Origin: Acidimicrobiia bacterium
GTDB lineage: Bacteria > Actinomycetota > Acidimicrobiia > Spongiisociales > UBA5794
NCBI GenBank assembly: GCA_026985095.1
Contig: JALSQW010000066.1
Coordinates: 1-64,000 of the forward strand
DNA length: 64,000 nucleotides
Direction: 5' to 3'
Positions 36,695 to 44,166 of this stretch are shown piece after piece (positions within the stretch are counted from its first letter, which is position 1; every line of letters starts with the position of its first letter). Below the pieces are notes generated by a model, which had not been told where the DNA came from, made no database searches, and saw only the letters and a list, made by a program, of their open reading frames with translations. Both the position numbers and the translations under genes were made by a program.

Positions 36695-36722
36695 GTATCG
36701 TCTCGGAGGCCCGAAAGGTTTA
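36695..36722 (-). promoter_or_regulatory. FliA/SigD/WhiG-like promoter of the pseudopilin cassette
   Basis: Minus strand: TAAACCTT, 12 bases, GACGATAC, the same geometry as the pilA promoter; 22 of the 31 aligned positions are identical between the two, including CGATACAT. TAAA matches the sigma-28 -35 core exactly. The -10 end is seven bases from the ATG at 36687, and no ribosome-binding site intervenes. Confidence 0.65.
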
Positions 36723-36748
36723 GGGCTCCCGGCGCTTCGACAGCAGGT

Positions 36749-38923
36749 TCAGTCGCCGGGGACGAGCCGGTATGCGTCGAACACGCCGTCGACGGCGCGG
36801 AGGTCCGCCAGGATGCGTTCCAGGATCCGCCGGTCGGAGAGCTCCACCTCGTAGCGGAGGATCGCGACCCGGTCCCGTCCGGTCCCCGACGACGAGCTGT
36901 GGATGTTGGCCCCGAGGTCGGACAGGACCTCGGTGACGTCCCGCAACAGTCGAGGCCGATCCAACGCCTCGACCTGGATCCACACGAAGAACGTGTCGGT
37001 CTGTTCGGGCGCCCAGGCCACGTCGATGATGCGTTCGTGGCGCTCCGAGAGGGTCCCGACGTTGGCGCAGTCCGCGCGGTGCACGCTGACCCCGCGGCCC
37101 ACCGTGACGAACCCGACGATGTCGTCCCCAGGCACCGGGGCACAGCAGCGCGCCATCCGGACCAGCATGTCCGCCATGCCCTCGACGATGATCCCTCGGG
37201 TCGGCCGCCGCCGACGGGGCCGCGGGGTACCGAGCCGATCGAGCAGGTCCTGTTCCGCCGGTTCGGGTTCTCGCCGCCGCGCCAGGCGCCCGGCGACGGT
37301 CCCGGCCGAGATGCGCCCGTCGCCGACGGCGACGTAGAGGAGATCGAGGTCCCCGAACCCGAGCTCTTCGGCGACCGCGATGAGATCGTCGTCGTGGCCC
37401 GAGACCGCCAGCGATTCGCGACGCAGGGCCTTGACGACGGCCTCTCTACCTTCCGACAGCGCCACCTCCCGCCGTTCTCGGGTGTACCACTGGCGGATCT
37501 TCGCCGCGGCTCGTGAGGTCTTGACGAAGTCGAGCCAGTCCCGACTGGGTCGGGCGTCTTGGGCCTTGGAGGTGATGATCTCGACGATGTCGCCCGAGGC
37601 CAGCTCGGTGGCCAACGGCACCAACCGCCCGTTCACCTTGGCTCCGACGCAGCGGTGACCGACGTCGGTGTGGATGCGGTAGGCGAAGTCGACCGGCGTG
37701 GCACCCTTCGGCAGGGTGATGATGTTCCCCTTCGGCGTCAGCGCGAACACCTCGTCCTGGTAGAGGTCGAGTTTGAGGTTGGCGAGGAACTCGGCCGGAT
37801 CCTCCGCTTCCTCTTGGAGGAACCGGAGGTCGGCCATGAGCGGGAGCTCTCCGGTGGTATCACCCTCCTTGTACCGCCAGTGTGCGGCGATGCCTCGCTC
37901 GGCCCATTCGTGCATGGCGGCCGTGCGGATCTGCACCTCGAGGGCCTTCCCGTCGGGGCCCACGACGGTGGTGTGCAGTGACTGGTAGAGGTTGAACTTG
38001 GGCATCGCGATGTAGTCCTTGAACCGCCCGTGGATGGGAGGCCACAGGGTGTGGATCAGCCCAAGTGCGGCGTAGCAGTCGCGTACTTCCGGGACGATGA
38101 CCCGGATCCCGATCAGGTCGTAGATCTCGCTGAAGTCGAGTCCGCTGGACATCATCTTTCGGTAGATGGAGTAGAGGTGCTTCGGTCTCCCGGTCACCGT
38201 CGCCTCCAGGCCGGCGTCCCGCAGGGTGTCCCCCACCGTCTCGGTCATCTTCTCGATGTAGGTCTCGCGTTCGGGCGCCCGGCGACGGATCAACTCGTCG
38301 AGTTCGGCCTGCCTCCGCGGGTAGAGGATGGCGAAGCACCGTTCCTCCATCTCGTGTTTGATCTCCTGCATTCCGAGTCGATGTGCCAGCGGCGCGTACA
38401 CGTCGAGACTCTCGGAGGCCACCCGCTGCTTCTTGTCGTCGGGCAGCGGGGCGATGGTCCGCAGGTTGTGGGTGCGATCGGCCAGTTTGATGATGAGGAC
38501 CCGGATGTCCTTCGACATGGCGATGGCCATCTTCCGGATCGTGGCGGCTTGCTGCTCTTCTCGCGACGAGAACTTCACCCGATCGAGCTTGGTGACCCCG
38601 TCGATGAGCAGCGCCACCTCGTCGCCGAACTCCTCCTCGAGTTCGGCGAGCGTCACCTCGGTGTCCTCCACGACGTCGTGCAGCAGCGCCGCGGCGAGGG
38701 TCTCGGAGTCCAGCCCGTACGAGGCGAGGATCTCGGCGACCGCCAGCGGATGCACGATGTACGGATCGCCGGTACGGCGCATCTGCCCCTCGTGACGCTG
38801 GCGGGAGACGGCGAAGGCCCGAGCCAGCAGCCCCTCGTCGATCGCCCCGTGGTGGGAGCGATGAGCCGCGAGGAGATCGTCGAACATCTCCTCGGGCGTC
38901 CGGGCCTCCACCGGACCGGTCAT
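36749..38923 (-). CDS. relA: Bifunctional (p)ppGpp synthetase/hydrolase (long RSH)
   Basis: Stringent-response enzyme; 724 residues. The N-terminal HD hydrolase is intact (HPLAVAEIL, ALLHDVVEDTEV, LADRTHNLR); the synthetase has GRPKHLYSIYRKMM, IHGRFKDYIAMPKFNLYQSLH with the RFKD motif that marks bifunctional enzymes, and QIRTAAMHEWAE. TGS (FALTPKGNIITLPKGATPVDFAY), the cysteine-bearing RIS/zinc-finger region (CCAPVPGDD) and a C-terminal ACT domain follow. It sits after secF, as in mycobacteria, but the usual intervening apt gene is missing. Confidence 0.97.
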   Translation of the reverse strand: MTGPVEARTPEEMFDDLLAAHRSHHGAIDEGLLARAFAVSRQRHEGQMRRTGDPYIVHPLAVAEILASYGLDSETLAAALLHDVVEDTEVTLAELEEEFGDEVALLIDGVTKLDRVKFSSREEQQAATIRKMAIAMSKDIRVLIIKLADRTHNLRTIAPLPDDKKQRVASESLDVYAPLAHRLGMQEIKHEMEERCFAILYPRRQAELDELIRRRAPERETYIEKMTETVGDTLRDAGLEATVTGRPKHLYSIYRKMMSSGLDFSEIYDLIGIRVIVPEVRDCYAALGLIHTLWPPIHGRFKDYIAMPKFNLYQSLHTTVVGPDGKALEVQIRTAAMHEWAERGIAAHWRYKEGDTTGELPLMADLRFLQEEAEDPAEFLANLKLDLYQDEVFALTPKGNIITLPKGATPVDFAYRIHTDVGHRCVGAKVNGRLVPLATELASGDIVEIITSKAQDARPSRDWLDFVKTSRAAAKIRQWYTRERREVALSEGREAVVKALRRESLAVSGHDDDLIAVAEELGFGDLDLLYVAVGDGRISAGTVAGRLARRREPEPAEQDLLDRLGTPRPRRRRPTRGIIVEGMADMLVRMARCCAPVPGDDIVGFVTVGRGVSVHRADCANVGTLSERHERIIDVAWAPEQTDTFFVWIQVEALDRPRLLRDVTEVLSDLGANIHSSSSGTGRDRVAILRYEVELSDRRILERILADLRAVDGVFDAYRLVPGD

Positions 38924-38991
38924 CTCGATGTCCCCACGCGGCGCCGGGAGCGGGGAAGGCGAGGTGCGTCGACGGTGTCCATCGACGGAGC

Positions 38992-40065
38992 TTACCGCCG
39001 CTTCCTCCGCTTCCTCGGGGGTCTCGGCGTGGCCCCGGCAGCCGGGGCGGGCGAGCGCGCCGGCGTGCCTTTCGGGGCGGCCGGCGCTCCTGCAGGAGCC
39101 TTGGTGGCCTTCGACGGGGCCGTCTGCTGTCGGCCCGCTCGGCGCCTGGCTCGCTGCCATTCGGGCTCGTTGCGCTTCCAGAGGGCCAGCAGCGGGGTGG
39201 CGATGAAGATCGACGAGTAGGTCCCGACTGCGATCCCGATGAACAGCGCCAGGGCGAACTCGCGCAGGGTCTCGGCCCCGAGGGCGTAGGAGCCGACGAA
39301 CAGGAGGCTGCCGACGGGCAGCAGCGACGTCAACGAGGTGTTGATGGAGCGCATCAGCACCTGGTTCATCGACCGGTTCACGATCTCGGTGAACGTGACG
39401 CGTTGCCGGAGCTCCTCGACGTTCTCCCTCACCTTGTCGAACACGACGACCGTGTCGTACAGCGAGTAGCCGAGGATGGTGAGCACCGCGATCACGGTGG
39501 CCGGCGTGACGACGAACCCGATGGCCGAGTAGATGCCGCCGGTCATGGCGAGATCGTGGAAGAGGGCGGTGAGCGCCGCGACGGCCATCTTCCATTCGAA
39601 GCGCCACGTGATGAAGAGGGCCACGACCACGAGGAAGATCACCAGCGCCCGGATGGCCCTGCTGGTCACCTCGGCCCCGAAGGTCGGCCCGACGGCGTCG
39701 ATGTTGACCTCGTCCACGGGGGCGCCTGCCGCCTCCGCGACGACCTCGAGGAGCTGATCCTGCTCCTCGACGCCGAGGGCCTCCGTTCTGACGAGGATGA
39801 ACCCCTCCCCGGTGATCTGCACGGTCGCGCCGCCCTCACCGATGCTCCGCAACGCCGCCCGCACCTCCTCGACCGAGGCGTCGGCCACGTTGGGGGCGCT
39901 GATGATCGTCCCGCCGGTGAAGTCGATGCTGAGGTTGAAGGGCCGGATCAGCATGATGACGATCGACAACGCGACCAGCACGCCGGAGACGATGATGGTC
40001 TTCTTGCCGAGCCCGACGAAGTCGAACTCCGTCTCGCCCCTGTACATCTGGCCCAGCACGCTCAT
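38992..40065 (-). CDS. secF: Protein translocase subunit SecF
   Basis: Membrane partner of SecD that uses the proton gradient to aid export. The 357 residues have TM1 (about 25-42), IDFTGGTIIS at the first extracellular domain, and a six-helix RND core with ALTALFHDLAMTGGIYSA, the signature GYSLYDTVVVFDKVRENVEEL and NRSMNQVLMRSINTSLTSLLPV. The C-terminal ~45 residues are a Pro/Ala/Lys/Arg-rich cytoplasmic tail ending RPPRKRRKRR. Overlaps secD by 4 bases. Confidence 0.97.
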   Translation of the reverse strand: MSVLGQMYRGETEFDFVGLGKKTIIVSGVLVALSIVIMLIRPFNLSIDFTGGTIISAPNVADASVEEVRAALRSIGEGGATVQITGEGFILVRTEALGVEEQDQLLEVVAEAAGAPVDEVNIDAVGPTFGAEVTSRAIRALVIFLVVVALFITWRFEWKMAVAALTALFHDLAMTGGIYSAIGFVVTPATVIAVLTILGYSLYDTVVVFDKVRENVEELRQRVTFTEIVNRSMNQVLMRSINTSLTSLLPVGSLLFVGSYALGAETLREFALALFIGIAVGTYSSIFIATPLLALWKRNEPEWQRARRRAGRQQTAPSKATKAPAGAPAAPKGTPARSPAPAAGATPRPPRKRRKRR

Positions 40066-41558
40066 GCTCCCACCTCCGCCGGGGTTCTCTCCGTGGTGCC
40101 GGTCTCTGCCCTCCGCCCCGTGGCGGCATCCATCGAGAACCAACCGCGGTCACGCAGCCCGGAACGCACCAGCAACGCCGTGGCCGGCCGCGTGTAGAAG
40201 TAGGCGACGACGACGTCGATGAGGGTGGCGAGGCCCAAGGTGAGGGCGAAGCCCTTCACCGGCCCGATGGCGAGCAGCCACAACAGCACCGCACCGAGGA
40301 ACGTGACGGTGTCTCCGGTCAGCACCGTGCGGAAGGCGCCTCGGAAGGCGTGGTCGACGGCGGGGCGCAGCGGCCGCCCGGCACGGTGCTCCTCCTTGAT
40401 CCGCTCGAAGTACACGATGTACGAGTCCGAGGTGATGCCGACCGACACGATGATGCCGGTGACGCCGGCCAGGGTCAGGGTGAGGCCCTGGAAGATCCCG
40501 AGCAGCGTCAAGGTGGTCACCATCAGCGAACCGAACACGGTGAGGCCGACGATGGCGATCAACCCCAGCGAGCGGTAGTAGGCGATCATGTAGATCGCGA
40601 CCAGGAACAGACCGGCCAGACCGGCGAGCAATCCCGCCTTGAGGGAGTCTGCGCCGAGCGACGCCGAGACGCTCTCGACGCGTTCACGTTCGAAGGTCGT
40701 CGGCAACGCACCGTAGCGGAGGATGGCGGCCAGATCCTGGGCGTCGGCCTCGGGATCCTCCGACGTGCCGATGGTGATGACGACGGCGTTGGGGTCGAGG
40801 CCCTGCTGGGGATCGACCCCGGCGGCCACCGCCGGGGCGGACGTGACGACCCCGTCGACGACGATCGCCATCTGCCGGCGCGGGTCGCCCACCGGATAGG
40901 TCGCGAGCTCTCCGGTGGCCTTCCGGAACTTCTCTCCGCCCTCCGAGGTGAACTCGGGAACGACGACCCAGCCTCCGGCCCCACCGACGCCGGAGGTCCC
41001 CGAGAAGCGGGCCTCGCCGCCCTTCAGGTCCGATCCGACGAGGAACGCCGGACCGACGAGGTAGACCAGACCGTCGTCTCCCCGCAGCAAGGCGGTGGTC
41101 GACGGATCGTCGTCGATCGTCAGGCCGGTGTCGGGATCGAGCGTCGACGGATCGATGCCTTCGGGCGGCGGGGCGGTGGGATCGAGCGTGACGGGGCTGT
41201 CGGGGAACACCCCGAGGACGGGACGGAACGACATCTGGCCCGTCGTACCGACGGCCTGAAGCGCTCGTTCTCGGTCCTCGACGCCGGGGAGCTGGACGAG
41301 GATGGCTCGACTGCCCTGGACCGAGATCTCGGGCTCCTGGACGGCTCCGAGGTTCTCGATCCGCCGACGCATGATCTCGACGGCCTTCTGAAGGGTCTCG
41401 GCGTCGGTCCCCTCGGGGGCCACCAACACGACCGCGAAACCGCCCTGGAGGTCCAGGCCGAGTTTCGGCGTCTTTCCGAAGGCGAGGAGCGCCGAGACGG
41501 AGCCCCAGGCGATGGCGAGGGTCACCAGCAACGTGACGAGCGCCTGCTTCTTGCTCAT
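40062..41558 (-). CDS. secD: Protein translocase subunit SecD
   Basis: Polytopic Sec accessory subunit; 498 residues. TM1 is followed by LGLDLQGGFAVVLVA, the large extracytoplasmic P1 domain (with VEIMRRRIENLGAVQEPEI and ILVQLPGVEDRERAL), then AIVVDGVVTSAPAV and the six-helix RND core with AGVTGIIVSVGITSDSYIVYFERIKEE. A Pro/Asp/Thr-rich, low-complexity insert (about residues 145-175) sits in P1. It overlaps yajC and secF by 4 bases each. Confidence 0.97.
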   Translation of the reverse strand: MSKKQALVTLLVTLAIAWGSVSALLAFGKTPKLGLDLQGGFAVVLVAPEGTDAETLQKAVEIMRRRIENLGAVQEPEISVQGSRAILVQLPGVEDRERALQAVGTTGQMSFRPVLGVFPDSPVTLDPTAPPPEGIDPSTLDPDTGLTIDDDPSTTALLRGDDGLVYLVGPAFLVGSDLKGGEARFSGTSGVGGAGGWVVVPEFTSEGGEKFRKATGELATYPVGDPRRQMAIVVDGVVTSAPAVAAGVDPQQGLDPNAVVITIGTSEDPEADAQDLAAILRYGALPTTFERERVESVSASLGADSLKAGLLAGLAGLFLVAIYMIAYYRSLGLIAIVGLTVFGSLMVTTLTLLGIFQGLTLTLAGVTGIIVSVGITSDSYIVYFERIKEEHRAGRPLRPAVDHAFRGAFRTVLTGDTVTFLGAVLLWLLAIGPVKGFALTLGLATLIDVVVAYFYTRPATALLVRSGLRDRGWFSMDAATGRRAETGTTERTPAEVGA

Positions 41559-41878
41559 GTCGCCTCCTCGAGACGCTCGGCCACGGCCCGCTTGGCGATC
41601 GTCATCGTGGTGCCCCCTCCGACGTCGATGACGAACCGGTCCTCGTCCTCGGAGACGATCGTGGCGAAGATCCCGCCGATGGTCCGGACCCGATCGCCCG
41701 GACCGAGGGAGGCGACGAGGGTCTGCATCTGCTTGACCCGCCGGCGTTGGGGCATGACCAGGAACACGTAGAAGAGCCCTCCGAGCACCACCAACGGGAG
41801 CAGGAAGCCCAGGGCGCTGCCCGAACCTCCGTCCGATGCCTGCGCGAGTAGGCCTGCGCCTATCGAACCCTGGAACAC
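41555..41878 (-). CDS. yajC: Preprotein translocase subunit YajC
   Basis: Small bitopic protein of the SecDF complex; 107 residues. One membrane helix (about 22-42, ALGFLLPLVVLGGLFYVFLVMPQ broken at its middle for reporting) leads into QRRRVKQMQTLVASLGPGDRVRTIGGIFATIV, the family signature. Start is GTG at 41878 with GGAGGT six bases upstream. Sits in the tgt-yajC-secD-secF run typical of bacteria. Confidence 0.95.
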   Translation of the reverse strand: MFQGSIGAGLLAQASDGGSGSALGFLLPLVVLGGLFYVFLVMPQRRRVKQMQTLVASLGPGDRVRTIGGIFATIVSEDEDRFVIDVGGGTTMTIAKRAVAERLEEAT

Positions 41879-41934
41879 CCGTCTACCTCCGCGAGCGCGA
41901 TGGATGCGGCCCTCGTGAGCCGCGAGCCTGCAGG

Positions 41935-43098
41935 TTAGCGACGTCGCGATCGAATCCCGTCTCCGGGCGGCGCCCCTCGCCCGGTGCGGCGCCGTTCGAC
42001 GACCTGAGCTCGGAACCGTGCGAAGCGTCCGGCGGCGATGGCGGCGCGCGCGTCGGCCATGAGCCGGTAGGTGTAGCTCAGGTTGTGCATGGTCAACAGA
42101 CGTCGACCCGTCGGCTCCTTGGTGACGATGAGATGGCGCAGGTAGCCGGTGGCGTACCGCTGGCAGGTCGCACAGGCGCAGTGGGGGTCGAGCGGACCCG
42201 CGTCGAGGCGGAACTCGGCCCGCTTGATCGAGAGGTCCCCGACGGAGGTGAGCGCCTTGCCGTGCCGAGCGAGCCGAGTCGGGATGACGCAGTCGAACAG
42301 GTCGATGCCGCGGGCGACCGCGGCGAGGATCCCTTCGGTGTCACCGAGTCCCATGACGTAGCGGGCACGCGATGGGGGGAGCTCGGGAACGGCAGCGACC
42401 AACGCCCGGTCCCGTTCGACGGCGGACTCGCCCACGGCGAGGCCCCCGATCCCGAATCCGGCGAAACCCTGCCCATCGACGGACAGCGCGGCGGTGGCGG
42501 CGGCGGACCGCGCCCGGAGGTCCGGATCGGCGCCTCCTTGGACGATCCCGAAGACGGCGCGATCGTCGCGGCGTCGGGCCTGAAGGGTACGCGCCGCCCA
42601 ACGGAGGGTCCGTTCCATCGCCGCCTCGGTGGCCTCGGGCGTCGCCGGGAGCGCGACGGGCACGTCGAGGGCCATCGCGATGTCCGAGCCGAGCGTCTCC
42701 TGCACCGCCACGGCGGCCTCCGGGGTGAGGTCGACGGTCGAACCGTCGTAGGTCGAGCGGAACACGAGACCCCGTTCGGTGATCTTCGGCTGCAAGGAGA
42801 GCACCTGGTACCCGCCCGAGTCGGTGAGCACGGGGGCGTCCCATCCCATGAACCGTTGGATCTCCCCGACGGCGGCGACGACGTCGGCTCCGGGCCGCAG
42901 CATCAGGTGATAGGTGTTGGCGAGGACGATCTGGGCTCCGAGCGCCTCCAGATCGTCGACGTCGACGGTCTTGACGCTCCCGCGTGTCCCGACCGCCATG
43001 AACGCCGGAGTGGCGACGTCGCCGTGCGGTGTCCGCAGGATCCCGGTCCGGGCCGCGCCGTCCCGGGCGGTCTCGTGCCAGGTGACCGGAGGCGTCAC
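41935..43098 (-). CDS. tgt: tRNA-guanine transglycosylase
   Basis: Exchanges guanine-34 for preQ1 in GUN-anticodon tRNAs. The 387-residue protein contains nucleophile/substrate segments LTDSGGYQVLSL and GIDLFDCVIPTRLARHGKAL, QGG in VFGIVQGGADPD, and the structural zinc site CACATC plus a downstream His (RHLIVTKEP...LTMHN). Start is GTG at 43098, overlapping the queA stop as GTGA; an in-frame upstream extension into queA lacks family similarity. Works with queA on queuosine. Confidence 0.95.
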   Translation of the reverse strand: MTPPVTWHETARDGAARTGILRTPHGDVATPAFMAVGTRGSVKTVDVDDLEALGAQIVLANTYHLMLRPGADVVAAVGEIQRFMGWDAPVLTDSGGYQVLSLQPKITERGLVFRSTYDGSTVDLTPEAAVAVQETLGSDIAMALDVPVALPATPEATEAAMERTLRWAARTLQARRRDDRAVFGIVQGGADPDLRARSAAATAALSVDGQGFAGFGIGGLAVGESAVERDRALVAAVPELPPSRARYVMGLGDTEGILAAVARGIDLFDCVIPTRLARHGKALTSVGDLSIKRAEFRLDAGPLDPHCACATCQRYATGYLRHLIVTKEPTGRRLLTMHNLSYTYRLMADARAAIAAGRFARFRAQVVERRRTGRGAPPGDGIRSRRR

Positions 43099-44111
43099 CG
43101 TGGCACCTCGGCGATGTACATGGCGTCGCCGAAGCTGAGGAACCGGTAGCCGCGGTCGAGGGCGTGACGGTAGGCCGCCCTCCACCGGTCGCCGACCATG
43201 GCCGCGAGCATGACCAGCAGCGTCGTCCGCGGCGCATGGAAGTTCGTCACCACCGCGTCGACGGAGCGGAACCGGTGGCCGGGGGTGATGAACAGGTCGG
43301 TCTCGCCCTCGCCGGCAACGAGCCGGCCGGTCGCCGAGGCTGCCTCCAGGGTCCGGACGACGGTCGTCCCGACGGCGACGACCCGTCCGCCCCCCGCCCG
43401 CGCACGCTCGACCGCGGCCGCGGTTCGCGGCGGCACGGCGTACCGCTCGACGTGCATCGGGTGATCGTCGATGGTGGGTCCCTGCATCGGGAGGAAGGTA
43501 GCGAGCCCGACGTCGAGCTCCACCGGAGCCATCTCCACCCCCCTGGCCGCCAGGCGGTCCATGAGCTCCTCGGTGACGTGCAGCCCGGCGGTGGGAGCTG
43601 CGGCGGATCCCACAGAGGTGGCGTACACGGTCTGGTAGCGCTCCGGGTCGGCAGGCGCGTCATGGATGTACGGAGGAAGCGGCACCGTCCCATGACGTTC
43701 GATGGCCGCCTCCACGTCGCCGCCGCCGGTGACCTCGAGCTCGATCTCGACCCTCCCCCGCTCGGGTCCGGTGACGACCGTGCCCCGCAACGACCCGGCG
43801 GTGAACGCCGTTCCCGGCCGTACGCGGCGAGCGGGACGGACGAGTGCTTCCCAGCGACCTTCCTCGAGACGGCGCGTGACGAGCACCTCGAGGACGCCCC
43901 CGGTGTCCTTCCGCGCGTGCAGACGAGCCGACCGGACCCGGGTGCGGTTGACGACGAGCACATCGCCGGGTTCCAGCAGGTCGGGGAGGTCCCGGAAGAC
44001 GCGATCGACGAGGCCGGGGACGACGAGCAGCCGCGATGCGTCGCGGGGCTCGATCGGCTCTTGCGCGATCGCCTCCGCGGGCAGGTCGTAGTCGAACTCG
44101 CTGATGTCCAT
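43095..44111 (-). CDS. queA: S-adenosylmethionine:tRNA ribosyltransferase-isomerase
   Basis: Adds the epoxycyclopentanediol ring to preQ1-tRNA. The 338 residues start MDISEFDYDLPAEAIAQEPIEPRDASRL, with NRTRVRSARLHARK, PLPPYI near residue 150, AAPTAGLHVTEEL, MHVERYAVPPRT, and the terminal FGDAMYI, all QueA hallmarks. GGGAGG precedes the ATG. Only later Q-pathway enzymes are encoded here; the preQ1 biosynthetic genes are not in the window. Confidence 0.96.
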   Translation of the reverse strand: MDISEFDYDLPAEAIAQEPIEPRDASRLLVVPGLVDRVFRDLPDLLEPGDVLVVNRTRVRSARLHARKDTGGVLEVLVTRRLEEGRWEALVRPARRVRPGTAFTAGSLRGTVVTGPERGRVEIELEVTGGGDVEAAIERHGTVPLPPYIHDAPADPERYQTVYATSVGSAAAPTAGLHVTEELMDRLAARGVEMAPVELDVGLATFLPMQGPTIDDHPMHVERYAVPPRTAAAVERARAGGGRVVAVGTTVVRTLEAASATGRLVAGEGETDLFITPGHRFRSVDAVVTNFHAPRTTLLVMLAAMVGDRWRAAYRHALDRGYRFLSFGDAMYIAEVPR

Positions 44112-44166
44112 GCGCCTCCCATGATGGGCGCCGCCGCCGGACTATCGGGGGCCACAGTGCGCCCGG

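Noticed and set aside
41906-41923. Hairpin GCGGC/GCCGC between yajC and tgt
   Set aside because: Only a 5-bp stem with an 8-base loop and no T-run; expected by chance in this GC-rich sequence.
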